This document shows positions 12,385-25,352 of a DNA stretch of 64,000 bases, piece by piece (positions within the stretch are counted from its first letter, which is position 1; each line of letters starts with the position of its first letter). The notes below the pieces were generated by a model, which worked only from the letters and a program-made list of their open reading frames with translations, was not told the DNA's origin and searched no databases. The stretch comes from Viola odorata (Eukaryota > Streptophyta > Magnoliopsida > Malpighiales > Violaceae). A program made the position numbers and the translations under genes. The stretch covers positions 65,815,189 to 65,879,188 of the forward strand of contig OY829541.1 of the NCBI GenBank assembly GCA_963691705.1, written 5' to 3'.

Positions 12385-13899
12385 TTACGTCAAACTCTCC
12401 ATAAGCTCTCATTTTCTCAGAATTTTTTGTTCGTTTTTATTATTATTTTATTAATTAGCGATTAACCTCAGCAGTTTCGCACGTCCAGTTCTAGTGGTCC
12501 AACTCCAACTCGTAGTTTCCCATCATCTTATGATGCTTATCCCTGTCCCAACCCCAACACAAGAAGAACTGAAGATATTGTAATAAAATCACAACATCAA
12601 ACCCTTTTTCTTTCTGTTTTGCTTCAAATTAACTTGTATGGAATGTGTGAAATGATTAGTTAAGTGATTATAGTTGCCTTCAAACTTGTTAAAGCCGATG
12701 ATGATGTGGCATAACTTTTCATATCTCTTGTTTCTTCTCTCTTCTCTTCGCTTCACTAATTGGTGTAAAAATATTTTCAATTAATAGGTGAGATTCTGTC
12801 GTGAATTATTTTATCGAAGCTCCTACAGAATGAAGAATATAATATAATAATCGTTCGTTGCAAAATGTAACATTTTGAGTTATTTATGAGTTATTTTATA
12901 TGGTAAAAAGTAATAAAATTTAGATCAGAAAAAAAATCTCTAACTTAATATAATTTTTTAATCGAGAATTGAGTTCGTCAAATTTAAAAAATATAAGTGG
13001 AAATCTATATTTCACACATTAATAATTAATAATATATTAAACAATTAAAAAAACTACTTTTGGTAGGACTTACGTGTCAGTTTTTATATTAAACAATTGA
13101 AAAAATTGACCCACGCGTTAGAAATAATATTAAAAAAATGAAAAACGGCACGAACAACTAAAATGTCAGTTAATTTTGAATTCCGAATTTTGCTCTAAAA
13201 GCGTCAGTTAAATTATAACGGAGGGAGTACGATTCATTAGATATTTAAACTTCAAACCTAACTTTTTTATAATTTAATTTAATAAGTAGTAGTATACATT
13301 TTTAGTGAGGCAATTCCTTGAATAATGTGGTTGGGTCTTTTTCATTAAAAATTAAAAATTAAAATAAAACAGCACAAAGAAAAGACAAGATGAGATGTGA
13401 ATACGTTTTTTTGTTCTTTCTTTCCTCATTTACGGGCAGTGATGTGGGAACACGGTCAGTCGGTCGGTTTGTTGCTCTCGAATTATCATCCCAGTATCAT
13501 TCAAAGCAACGACGAGTCATTCCAACAGGTATTCTAGTATGTTATAAAAATGATATGTACTAAATAGCCGAATTATTATTAAAAAAATTTAAATTATAAA
13601 AACCTATAATAACTCGAAAATATTAATGATTTTTTTTTAATTTTTAATTTTGGACTTATCAAATGAGACATAATTAGTAATATTCAAATTTAAATTAGAA
13701 ACAATATTTTATAAATATCATGATTTTGTTAGTTTTTTTTCGAACATAAATTTCTATTAATTTTTGGATAAAATTACAAAAAAAAAAATTGAATAATTCT
13801 TAATTTATCTATTATAAAAAAAAATTATTTTATTACAAAATGATTGCTGCTTACAAGAATAGAATATCCAGTCAAACACGTTAATTAGAAACATACACG
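12385..13899. other. Intergenic, divergent EML/SelO upstream DNA
   Basis: About 1.5 kb between the EML promoter and the SelO start codon, strongly AT-rich from 12840 onward. It contains a repeat remnant (next entry) and no supported gene. Confidence 0.6.
13025..13229 (-). repeat. Degenerate copy of the CTCCCTCC / ACGCG dispersed repeat
   Basis: Read on the minus strand this starts TACTCCCTCCGTTATAATTT, continues with a TTAACTGACG-type motif and has two AT units of the form TTTTTTTAATATTATTTCT followed by ACGCG and GGG. The same order (CTCCCTCCGTCAT, AATTGACGCG, then TTTTTTTAATATTATTTTCT units) occurs at 44386-44912 on the plus strand. This shows a dispersed element family; the copy here is eroded and no second terminus is visible. 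Confidence 0.6.
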
Positions 13900-16800
13900 A
13901 TGCTCCTTTCCCATTTCTCACCAAAGCCACCGAAATCGTTGCTGCTCTCACTCCGCCCTCTCTTCGCCTCCCTCCCTTTCAATTCCCCTTTCTACCCTTC
14001 CCTTCCCCTGAAATCACAATCCCACCCTTCCTCCTTCGCATGCCACTTCAGCGCTAATCCGACCATCGACGGCGGCAGCGGCGGCGTTTCCCGCATGGAG
14101 TCATCGGAAGCGGCGTTGTCCTTGGACGCCGTGACACGTGATATGAAGAACCAGAGTCTAGAGTCGTCCGACGGTAGCGGTGGTGGTAGAGTCGATATTA
14201 ACGGCAGCAGTAGCGGTAATTTGTTGAAGCTTGAAGATCTGAGTTGGGATAATTCTTTCGTTAGAGAATTACCTGGTGATTCTCGCACCGATAACATTCC
14301 GCGTCAGGTAATAATTTCTTCCATTTTTTTAGAAGAACGTGTTTGGTCTTTAATTAACGATGTTTAATTGTTTTAACCGATAGTTGGCATTTATCTAGTT
14401 CGTTTACAATTGTTTTATGTAAGTTGGTGGATAGAATAGAAATGATTAAGTTGGGTGTTTTTGGTTTCAGGTGTTACATGCTTGTTATACAAAGGTTTCT
14501 CCATCAGCTGAAACGGAGAATCCGCAGTTAGTTGCTTGGTCAGAATCTGTTGCTCAGTTGCTTGATTTGGATCCTAAAGAGTATGTGTTAGCTTCTGTTT
14601 TTAAGTGTTGATGCTTACATTCGTCACATAAATGCAGTTCATCGATGCAAGTATTTGATTAACTACCAACTTTTGCATTTGGGTTTGCAGATTCGAGAGG
14701 CCCGATTTCCCCCTGTTATTTTCTGCGGCATCTCCATTGGTTGGCTCGTAAGCGTTGTTACTAAAATCTTTAGTTTTCATCTGGTTCTTAGATTATTTCT
14801 GATGCTACTTCTTTAAGTTGTGCAGGTCACCCTATGCCCAATGCTATGGTGGGCATCAGTTTGGCATGTGGGCTGGTCAGCTCGGCGATGGTAGGGCAAT
14901 CACGCTGGGGGAAATCTTGAATTCAAAGTCTGAGAGGTGGGAGCTGCAACTTAAAGGTGCTGGGAAAACTCCATACAGCCGTTTTGCTGATGGCCTGGCA
15001 GTGCTGCGTAGTAGCATCCGGGAATTCCTTTGCAGTGAGGCAATGCATAGTCTGGGAATTCCGACAACTCGTGCGCTTTGTATTGTGATGACAGGAAAAG
15101 ATGTTACTCGAGACATGTTTTATGAGTACGTTTGCAGAATTTCAATTGGATGAAATATGTCTGCTATTGCTAAACTTTCGCATTTTGCCATACTTTATGG
15201 AGTGCCTGCTTGTTTTTGGATATCGTTTAATTCTCTGTGGATCTTTTCTGATGTTGAAGATTTATTTAAATGCACTTGAGCCAAAGCATTGTAGAATTTG
15301 AAAATGGATTTACTTTGTGAGAATAATTGGAAAACCTTCATTTTTTTTTTCTTTTCAAGTACATAACTCTTCCATTTATTTGGAATACTCTAATCTTTTC
15401 CTTGGCAATCACTTGATTTTTCCATTTAGTCAATCGTTGTGAACTTTTATGGGAGTAGAAGTGATAGGGATGGAAACTTCATGCATGTAGTCAAGGAATT
15501 TAGTCAAGGAATTTCTTCTCATGTCTTAAAAAAATCATTCTCCTTATGATTTTAAGTGTTTGTGAACTATTATGCAGTGGCAACGCAAAGGAAGAGCCAG
15601 GTGCAATTGTTTGCAGAGTTGCACCATCTTTTCTTCGGTTTGGTTCATACCAAATACATGCTTCAAGAGGGAAAGAGGACCTTGAGATTGTTCGTACCTT
15701 GGCAGACTATGCCATTAGACATCATTTTCCTCATATTGAGAACATGGGTAAAAGTGAGAGCTTATCTTTCAGTTCAGGTGATGAAGATCGTGAAGTTGTT
15801 GATCTAACTTCAAACAAATATGCAGGTAATTATCCGTGTTTCTCAAAGTAGGATTTTTTTTTTTTTGGTCTGAGTAATTACGATAGAAAATGACATTAGA
15901 AACCTCATATATGGGAATCCCTTGTTTATATTTTGCTCTGAGTAATTGTTAATCTTTTGTCCCTTTTGCCTTTTATTGTCGACTATTCCAGCTTGGACAG
16001 TGGAGATTGCTGAGCGTACTGCTTCTTTGGCTGCTAAGTGGCAGGGGGTTGGTTTTACCCATGGTGTGCTAAACACAGACAACATGAGCATATTAGGTCT
16101 GACTATTGATTATGGTCCTTTTGGATTTTTGGATGCTTTTGACCCAAGTTACACTCCAAATACAACTGATCTTCCTGGGAGGAGGTACTGTTTTGCCAAT
16201 CAGCCTGATATTGGCTTGTGGAATATTGCACAGTTTACAACCACTCTATCAGCTGCCGAGTTGATTAATGAGAAAGAGGCAGACTATGCAATGGAAAGGT
16301 ATTTGGATTTTTTATATTTAACATAAACATCAATAAAATAGTAGGTTGCTTAAAAATTATTTCTCATGACTTGATGTAGGTACGGAACTAAATTCATGGA
16401 TGATTATCAAGCTATAATGACTGGAAAACTTGGTCTCCCAAAATACAATAAACAGTTGATCAGCAAACTCCTTAATAATTTGGCTATTGATAAAGTTGAC
16501 TATACAAACTTTTTCCGGCTGCTTTCTAATGTCAAAGCGGACCCAAATGTCCCCGAGGATGAGTTGTTAGTTCCCCTTAAAGCTGTTCTGTTAGATATTG
16601 GAAAGGAGAGAAAAGAGGCTTGGATCAGCTGGGTTCAATCCTACATGCATGAGGTACAGTTGGCAAATGAATAATATTTTATCGTATTAAATGTTGGATA
16701 TGGAATGCTCTGTAGACTGTCGCTTTTGCTATTTGTGCTTTTAAATTTTGTTCCGATCTCTTTTTCTTTTTGTTTCCATGGTTTTTGTCCATGCATTCTG

Positions 16801-17252
16801 GCATACTTACTGTTTCTGGGCCCTTATCGTCTCTATAAGGTCATTAACGTTATCATTAATTAGCATGCATTCAGGAACACTTTGACTGTTTTTGCTGGAC
16901 CATTACCCTCTCTAACTCTCTAAAACAATACAAGTGGAAATATTTGGCATTTTATATGGGCAGTTTCAGTTGTCTTATTGCCTTGTTGCTTCTGTAGCTC
17001 GCTGCTAGTGACATTTTGGATGAGCAAAGGAAAACCCAAATGGATTCAGTGAATCCTAAATACATCCTTCGCAATTATCTATGCCAGACTGCCATTGATG
17101 CAGCAGAACAAGGCGATTTCTCAGTGGTCAGGCAATTGCTTAAATTAATGGAGCGGCCATATGATGAGCAGCCAGGAATGGAGAAATATGCTCGCCTGCC
17201 TCCAGCTTGGGCTTACCGACCAGGTGTATGCATGCTTTCTTGTTCTTCATGA
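13900..17252 (+). CDS. SELO: SelO-family protein AMPylase (YdiU/UPF0061), organellar
   Basis: Eight exons: 13900-14307, 14471-14580, 14691-14747, 14826-15125, 15578-15825, 15992-16298, 16380-16653, 16998-17252. Phases join to 652 aa, the usual plant SelO length plus a transit peptide. The first 55 residues are rich in Ser, Pro and Leu with no acidic residue, as expected for a mitochondrial or plastid targeting peptide. Core motifs: [46 protein letters not shown] and [19 protein letters not shown] (metal-binding Asn and Asp). SelO proteins have a pseudokinase fold that transfers AMP to Ser/Thr/Tyr of targets and is linked to redox control. The protein ends CMLSCSS: residue 650 is Cys (TGT), where animal SelO has selenocysteine two residues before the end. 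The gene appears intact. Confidence 0.95.
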
Positions 17253-18263
17253 GCGTCTCGTCTTTATAGGAAGACCCAAGATGGTGAATCAAGTTTTCCT
17301 TACGAACTATAAAGTGTAGAAGATGTATACCTTTTCTTTTTTTACCGGTGTACAAATATTATCCTTTTGTTTTATAGATCAGTTTTTGGATGATTTGTTG
17401 TTGTTGTTGTAACAAACGAGAACCTTGCATTTGGCTGAGAAGCTGCTAGACGAGGAATGAAAACTGGGAGTGGCAGATTGTTGCAGCGCCAAGGATGGCA
17501 AGCAATGTGTGCATTTAGTATTAAGTACTTAAGCAGGTGGCGAGGATATCCAGTGGAGTACTTTCTATGTGGTAGTTAATAGTATATCTTAAAAGAGCTT
17601 TTATTTTGCTCGAAATATAAATTGAAAGTGATAAAATGTCGTAATTAATTAAAAAGATGAAGCACTTGGAGACTTTTCTCTAAATTTTATCTTCTACGTT
17701 TATTTATTCTCTCGACTCTCGACTATGCTGGAGTGGACACTTATTTCAACATAAGTAAAAATAGAATAGTAAAAAATAAAAAAAGACAACCTAAAATAAG
17801 ATTGAGGATCTTTTATTTTTGTAAAAAAGTAATATTAATAATAGATTATTTTTATAAATAAGTCGTAAATATGTATTTGGTGTGACTGATTTGACACTTA
17901 TATTATAACTGTTAAATAAAATAAATTTATGCTCGTTAATATAAATATTAAAAAAATTACTTTCCAAAGAATTTTTTTTTCTCGAAATACAAATTTAAAG
18001 TGATAAATGTGTTATATATAACATAAATATATATCTTTAAAACATTATTTTTCCACCCATTTTTTATGAATTAGAATAGGAAAATATATTTTTATGAATT
18101 ATTAAAGAGTTAAAAAAAGAAGAAAGCTCCTTTAATCCTATCTTACTTAAGGAAATCGCGCGCGCAAAGAAAAAAAATAAAACAGAAAATCTGTGTAACC
18201 GGTATCCGACTCGAGTCACATCAGAAAATACAGAATTCAGAACAACTCTGCGGCAGTAGAAGA
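17253..18263. other. Intergenic, SelO 3' flank and exonuclease upstream DNA
   Basis: Contains the SelO 3' UTR, a short (TTG)n tract near 17396-17412, and two diverged direct copies of a CTCGAAATA-AAATT-AAAGTGATAAA motif (about 17609-17635 and 17982-18008). The rest is AT-rich, with no supported gene. Confidence 0.55.
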
Positions 18264-21200
18264 ATGGACATACCTTTTCCCGGTAGGGCTATGGATCCTC
18301 AAAATCCCCTCAAAATCCACATTGTCTCGTCGCCGGATTCGTTCGAGTTCTCACACTTCACTCAATGTCTAACTCGTTCCTCCATCATCGGATTGGACGC
18401 CGAGTGGAAACCCATTTGTGGGCGTCAACCTCAGCCCACCTTCCCCACCATCTCGCTCCTCCAACTCGCGTGTCAACTCGGGCCCGACCCGGACGAGTCT
18501 GAGGTTTTCTTGCTTGACCTCTCCGCGATACCTCTGCCGTCGTTGTGGGCATTGTTGAAAGTGGTCTTTGTTTCTCCTGATATATTGAAATTGGGTTTTC
18601 GTTTTAAGCAAGATTTGGCGTACCTGTCTTCAACTTTCTGCTCGCAAGGCTGTCATCCTGGCTTTGATAAGGTAAAACTCACCCATACACTCTCAAAAAC
18701 CTTAAAGTTTGATACTTTGGATATATCTTATGGAACCCTTTCTGAGTTTGTATTGTTAGAAAAGAAAGCATTAAGAGTTCTTCCTTTTGTGTAAAGTTGC
18801 ATTAAGTTGTCTGTTCTTTTTATCGGAGAATTAATGATGCCCTTTGTTATATGATTGGGAGATCAATTGTGTTGGTTAATTTTAATTGGTAAACAATGGT
18901 GGGGCAGGTGGAGCCCTACTTAGACATAAGTAGCATATACCACTATATGCAGCATAAGCAAGCGCGAGGGAAGGCACCAAAAGAAACCAAGAGTTTGGCA
19001 ACTATCTGCAAAGAAGTACTGCATATCTCTCTTTCTAAGGTATTTTCTTGAATATCCTAGTGTTCATACCGCAAAGTATGTTAATGTTAGAGCCATTTCA
19101 TGTAATGTCATTAAAATATTTCAGATTTGTTGTTCCATGGAGTGTTTCAATTTCTCAACCTTGACCATTTTTGCTATTCATAAGTATGGCCAAGAGATAT
19201 ACAGATGTTTGGTGTAATGATTTGCACACTGACAGTAAACATTTAATTTGCCACCGTTCATAGGATGGAAAACTTTTTATGTTAGGATATAGTATTGGGC
19301 AACGCTCATTCATTCACAACCTTCAGATGTGTAAGTTTTCAGCAATCAACCACAGAATCATTATTTTCAGTTTGTCCCCATGTTTTGAGGGAAAAGAACA
19401 TATCATCTCATTCTCTTTTTCATTGCAAGTGGTGAAATACGATGCAAGCCTCTTGCTCCTGAAGAGTGCCTTTTTTTTTTGGCGCTGCTCTGCTTTTGTA
19501 AACATTGGAGCATCAAATTTTTGATACTCATTGCTCCTCAAAGTTTGAAATGATTTTCAGTCTACAGTTATGGTTTTTATTCTTGGACAAATGGAATGCA
19601 CAAATTAGTGCTTCAGGGTGTGGTTTTCATGATAGTTTCTTCAGGGCGTGTATGCATGCCTTTTGTGCCACTAGCATTTAGATACCTATTTTTTGCTAAC
19701 TTCAAGCTGCTTAAGATTGTTTTGATTTTCATACAAATATTTATCTAACCAATGTTCAGTAAGTGCTGTACTTGTGTGATCATCTTGGAATTCTGACCTA
19801 AAACACCCCTAGAGATGTTTTTTTTTTCTTGCTACAGTGAGCTGAATTTTTGTGGGCAGTTACGAAGAGGATCAACTCTCATAAAAGCTCTATTTTTTTC
19901 CTTTTATGTTTCATCACGTGGCTAAATTGTCAAATAGCATTCTTCCTCCAACTTTCTTCATCTACTTTGCAAGATACAGTTCCTTTTAATGCTTGACGTT
20001 GTATCTATGACTCCTGTGGGATTGGATAGTAGTTATTGGAAATTATGGTAAGTTGTTAATGAAAATCTGTCTTCTTTAGGAACTTCAATGTAGTGATTGG
20101 TCATGTCGTCCTCTTACTGAAGAGCAAAAAACATATGCAGCTAGCGATGCTCACTGCTTGCTCAAAATATTTGACGTCTTCCAGTCCAATGCTATCAAAG
20201 GTTTGTTACACCTAAAAGGTTCATACTATACGTTTACAATTCGTAGATTCATTTAGGATAACTTCAAAGCCTCTGTGATTTAGTCCAATGCCAGTGGTGT
20301 TTCGGAGCACTTTCTTCGGTTGTTCAGATTATTAGAAGGCTTCGGTTCACTTTAATCTGTAGGTATCTGACATCTCTATGAAAGCCTCCTGAAATCCGAA
20401 CAGTTCCATTATGAATTCTATACATTCTTGTGTCAGAAAAAACGGCTTTGCCAAACCAGAAAAAAGAAGAAGTTTAGTAGATGAACTAACAGGAGTTTGA
20501 AGTCATTTTCTTAATTGCTATACTCCTTGGTCAGACAATATGTCGATTACTAGGTTCATTTCTCATAGTGCAAGGTCTCTCTTCAGAAAAAGGAAAGAAA
20601 GAGTTGTGCATAGTCTTGGTGAACGACTGTTCCTGTTGACAGTGCAAGTGTCATTGTTAATTTGGGTTCTTGTTTGTTGCTTGTTCTCCTTAGCTGATGC
20701 TTTTTAGCCGGTTATCTTTGTTTTCTATGTGCAGGGGACTCTTATAGCAATATGATGGAATTGCATTTTTCTACCATGAATCTTGGGTTAAAGGAAGTTT
20801 TTCAAAACATAAATCATGGTGACAAAATTACAAGGATAAAATTTGCTAAAGCTGGGGATATTGTTCGAGCTACTGTATCTTCTGAACATTCTCAAAGAAT
20901 AGCCAAGTGGGAGGGAGTGGCTTCTAGGAATACTATGCCTATGGATGAATCCCTCTCAAAGTTAGTAAGAAAATACGGTGAAAGAATCATTCTGAAAGAA
21001 TCTGATAGAAAGCCTAAAGCTCCCAAAAAGAAAGGGAAGAAAAACCCCTCCTTGTTGACAGTTCGCAAGGAGAAGCAACTGGATGACGGTACTTGTGACT
21101 GGGTAGCACCCCCTCCATGGGACTTGTCCTTAGGCGGTGATGGATGCCCTAAGTTCCTGTGTGATGTTATGGTAAGGATTCATGTTTTGGTTTGCTTTCT

Positions 21201-24198
21201 TTTTTATATAAGCCAACTTTAAATAGGTTAAATTACAAACTAACCCCTCAAGTTCAATCCTTTTCCATTTAGCTCTTCTTTTTCTATTTACTCCCTTATT
21301 TTTTTTTTCTTTTTCAATTTGGCCATTATCTCAATAACAGTAAAGGAATTTTATTTTTTGTAATAATCATCCACATCAAATTAAAAATGGGATTCATACT
21401 GGTAGCTTTTAAAGCCATTTTCTAATTCTTCTAATAGTATACAATCTCAAAAGTTTTGTTTTGGGCATGAGAAGTCTTTGAACTTTTCTACATCATTTTA
21501 TTTTCTTTAACTTCTAAACATAATTTCAACTCAGTACTCAAGGTATTAACTGAAAATAATATCATTGTGATTCTGATAAAGGGATGCTGAGAATAAAATG
21601 AATTTAAAGGTCTAAGTTGAAATGCTCTTTCTCAAGGGGTGCAATTTGTTATTTTGCTTTGAAGTCTTAGAACAGGTCAATTGCCCTATAAACTGTTTTA
21701 ATGCATGCTAGTGTACCATACTTTGTGGTCCATACTATTCTCCTTCATCCAGGCTGGTGAATGATTGGATTGGATTGAGCTAAAAATTAAAGTTGAAGTT
21801 GTGTGTCATTTACAAGTAGTAAAAAGATGGAAACACTTTCCGTTACGCATAAGAGCATTTTCTTTCATTCTTCCATTATAAGGAATATGCTAGGAAAAAT
21901 AATCCCTAAAGAACTTATACTTTGTCCAATATGTACTCAGATTGAAGGCTTGGCAAAGTATTTACGGTGCATTGGAGTAGATGCAGCAGTTCCAAGATCT
22001 AGAAAACCAGAACCCAGGTATTTTCTAAAGACTAGTAACTTTCCACGTGCTATGCACATATAATAGTGTTGTAATTTTAGACTTGTGAATGGGAATAATG
22101 TATCAAATAATATCGCATGATGAAAAGAATGGTTGCCAAGGTCACGGCTACAATTGTTCTATAAATATGAAGTTTACAAATTGAACACTGACATGTCGGA
22201 CAAAAACCTTAGAAGCTAATTTTACAGTTGATATGTTTGTTACAATAACATGAAATAAATGAAAAATCCTCATAAAAATTAAATAATTTATTAGTAAAAT
22301 AATTTTTTCATAACCTATTATCTATTACTTTCACCTTATTATGTTGGCAAAAAAGAAGTTATAATTTGTTATGACCAATATGCCTGTGACTTTTTAAGAA
22401 TCAAGTAATTTTCAAATAATAAATGGCATCCTATGCTGCTTTCTATCTAATGGGTAATGTTTTTAAAGGTTTCCTGAAAGAATCTTATGTGGTGTGATCT
22501 CAACATGCCAATTGTATTAATCTCTAGGAAAATGGCAATAACAAGTTGAATACTTCATCATTCATGAACCCCCTCAAAAAGGAATGAGATCTCTTTTCTT
22601 TATTGTTCAGGGAACTAATAGATCAAGCATACAAAGAGCATAGAGTGCTTTTGACACGGGATGCTAAGCTTCTGAGACACCAGCATATGATAAAGAATCA
22701 AATATATAGGATGAAGAGTCTTCTTAAAAATGATCAATTACTTGAGGTATGTGCAAGGTGTACAAGCTAGCCGAAAGGCACATGTGCAATTGCAATTGTC
22801 CTTTGATATTAACTACTGGAGTGGTTTAGTTCGGCAAGATTTTGTAAATATTTTGCAATTACCCATCAATGTTAAAAAGTGGGAGTTCAGCTATATTGGT
22901 CGCAAATGTGGGTGTGGCTTTCCTTTTTCAATTCTCCTGTGTTTTTCGATGTGTCCCCTTTGAATGTGTGATAATAGTTAATACAAGAGGTGGTGATAGC
23001 TCATGGCCAATGTAGACTCCTGATTCAATTTTGCTTGAAGGCCTTTATTAGGTTCGTTGGTATTTACAATCATCATCATGTGCATTCATGGTTGTGTTCA
23101 CGAGGCTATTTCTTTAACACTAGATACAGATGATGCATAATTGTTCTTTCTTTTTGCTAGACCTTTTCTAATTTGTCCGTTAACAATTGAGGTGATGCAG
23201 TGGTGTCATAGAGGCAATAGTTGAACCTGTGCTAATTATGTTCTATTGACGAAGACTGATGACTGATAAGATATGACTTTGGAACTTATTAGTGGAATAA
23301 TTTTCAGGTAATCCGAACTTTCCAATTGAAAATTAGCGAGGATCAGCTGATGTCAAGATGCACAAAATGCAATGGGAGGTTCATTCAAAGACCTTTAACA
23401 GCAGAAGAGGCTGTTGAAGCTGCAACACGTTTCCAAAGAATTCCTAGCTGCTTGTTTAACAAGGACCTAGAGTTTTGGCAGTGCATGGACTGCAACCAAC
23501 TTTACTGGGAGGTAGTGCCTACTTACTCAGCACTCACTAGTCTTATAGCTGTTATGTAATTCTTGCTGAATTTCTTTTAAAAAAAATTAAACTAAAAAAG
23601 CCAGTTGCATAGACAAAAGAGGCCAAAGAGGTGCATCTTTGAAATTCCTTTTTTGCTATTAGGGAAAGAAAATCCAACCTAGAGATTGCTGTATTTGTGA
23701 GGACGCGTACACCCCTCTTATATCATTCTCTGCTTATTTTGTACTTCATTTATCTTCACTTTGTTAGTAAGATGGCATGTCTGCCCTTGCTTGACTTGAG
23801 TTTCATGATTGACTACATATGGAGGACGTGCTCTTAAGATCACCCCATGAGATTTAATTTCAGTTGATGTATAAGCTAGCTTGATGGTACTCTCGACTGT
23901 AGAGTCTTTTATTTTCTCTTCTAAATGAAGTGAAGTTCAAATTCACAAATTTTTCCATACTGTCTTAGCATATGTGCATGTAGAGTCTAAGCTTTGCCGT
24001 CTTGGGTTAATGTATAGCTATTACAGGAGTTTGCAAAATTACTTTCAACTCTATTAAGATATGCACAAGTTGAATCGAAGGTTTGCGCTGTCTGAATTAA
24101 TGTTTTGCTTAACATTACAGGGGGGCCAATACCACAATGCAGTGCAGAAGTTCATCAACATCTGCAACTTGAATGAGCAACCTGAAATTCTTGTTTAG
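18264..24198 (+). CDS. DEDDy 3'-5' exonuclease with C-terminal Mut7-C domain
   Basis: Eight exons: 18264-18671, 18908-19039, 20080-20200, 20735-21171, 21941-22017, 22611-22746, 23308-23511, 24121-24198. They join in phase to 530 aa. The N-terminal RNase D-like domain shows the DEDDy set: Asp45 and Glu47 in GLDAEWKP, Asp117 in GFRFKQDLAYL, Tyr199 and Asp203 in YAASDAHCLL. A basic linker (KAPKKKGKKNP) leads to the Mut7-C region: GLAKYLRCIGVDAA, LLTRDAKLL, and a CxxC zinc ribbon at Cys455/Cys458 and Cys496/Cys499, ending EFWQCMDCNQLYWEGGQYH. Such proteins are the plant counterpart of the animal EXD3/Mut-7 group and are expected to trim RNA 3' ends; the real substrate is not known from sequence. 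ATG 18264 is used; Met10 is a possible alternative start. The gene appears intact. Confidence 0.92.
21227..21656. mobile_element. MITE-like element in an exonuclease intron
   Basis: About 430 bp of AT-rich DNA inside intron 4. Its ends are imperfect inverted repeats: AAATTACAAACTAACCCCTC on the left, and a right end whose complement reads AAATAACAAATTGCACCCCTT. The bases just inside (CAAGTT and its complement) also pair. No coding capacity. The class is uncertain and no target duplication was found. Confidence 0.55.
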
Positions 24199-24620
24199 AG
24201 AAGTTGAATATGCTTGAGAGCGGGCATGAAGATGAAGATGATGAAGATGAAGGCAACAATGTTAGAACATAGTCTTCTTTTCTCATTATTTGAGACACCC
24301 ATCATCAGAATAGGTTAAAAAAGGGTGTTCTCGCTTTGCCTGCAAAATCTTGAAAAAATGTTAGGAGGTGGTTAAGTATACTATGTTTTTTCTCGAGTTA
24401 TAGAAAGGACTCGGAACATAAGTGTTACCAGCTTTACACAAGTTTTACAATAGTCAATCTTGCTATTTATAATGGAAACGATTTTACTTTTATATTCATG
24501 AAGTATTGAGCAGAATTTACTTCTTCTATTTGTTGATTTCTTTATGTGACGTGCTCAGTAGCAACAGAGAGAAATAAACAAACTTTTTCCTGGTTCTTAG
24601 TGTCTAAACTTTGATGAGAA
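24199..24620. other. Exonuclease 3' flank, no gene
   Basis: Holds the exonuclease 3' UTR, starting with a GATGAAGAT-type acidic-codon run just after the stop, and the 3' flank of the convergent kinase pseudogene. No further reading frame is supported. Confidence 0.5.
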
Positions 24621-25352
24621 TTACCAGGTGAAGGCATACAGTACAAGTGAAAGTATTTGGAATGAGCTGCTGCTAATAAATGATGCTGGGTCTTGAGGAG
24701 TGGAGACTTGAACACCTCCTTCTAGCATTTGTACGACTTTCTTCATTGGAGGTCTCAGAGAAGGATCCTCCTGTATGCACCATAGTGCAACCACAAGAAA
24801 CCTCTCCACCTTTTTCATATCATCCGTGGCATCCTCATCATCCTCCACCAGCAGATGCAACTTTCCTTCTTTATAGCAGTCATATGCCCAGTCTGCAAGC
24901 ACCATCTGATTCTCTTCCTGAACATCCCGCTTGAAGCTCCGTTGGCAGCAAACAAGCTCTAGCAGCAGAATTCCAAAGCTGTAAACATCCGCTTAAGGCA
25001 TGCTCTTGAACCATTCAGGGGATACATATCCTTTGGTTCCTCTGATAGCAGTTGTCGTTCTAGTTTGGTCCGTCTTCATGAGCTTCGCCAGTCCAAAATC
25101 AGAAAGTCTTGCTGACAAAGATTCATCTAGCAGGATATTCTGAGGCTTGATACCACAATGTATGATCTGGGAGCTGCATTCTTCATGGAGGTAAAGCAGT
25201 CCCCTTGCTATACCAAAAACTATTTGCATTCTTCTGTACCAGTTAGAACTTAAATCTCCGAACAGCAGGTTGGTGTAAGTTTGAGAATTGGTGTGAAGTG
25301 GTTGAAGCAGAAGAAGCATGAAGAAAAGGTATGCTCCCACTGGAAGTGGCAT
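24621..25352 (-). pseudogene. Truncated G-type lectin receptor-like kinase
   Basis: ATG at 25352 opens a signal peptide ([16 protein letters not shown]) plus the start of the mature lectin protein (SQTYTN). After about 28 residues the frame jumps straight into the kinase C-lobe ([19 protein letters not shown]). The lectin, EGF, PAN and transmembrane segments and the kinase N-lobe are missing, about 450-500 residues. The catalytic loop reads HCGIKPQN, where the neighbour has HCDIKPQN, so the catalytic Asp is lost. The activation segment continues DFGLAKL to EWFKSMP, then a TAA stop replaces the six residues RMTAKV of the neighbour, and homology resumes in frame ([12 protein letters not shown]) to a normal C-terminus near 24621. 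Related families perceive extracellular signals at the plasma membrane; this copy cannot be a working kinase. It may still encode a secreted or truncated peptide. Confidence 0.88.

Noticed and set aside
17241..17252. SelO as a true selenoprotein using the terminal TGA
   Set aside because: Cys (TGT) occupies the Sec position and the TGA is the terminal codon; flowering plants lack Sec insertion.
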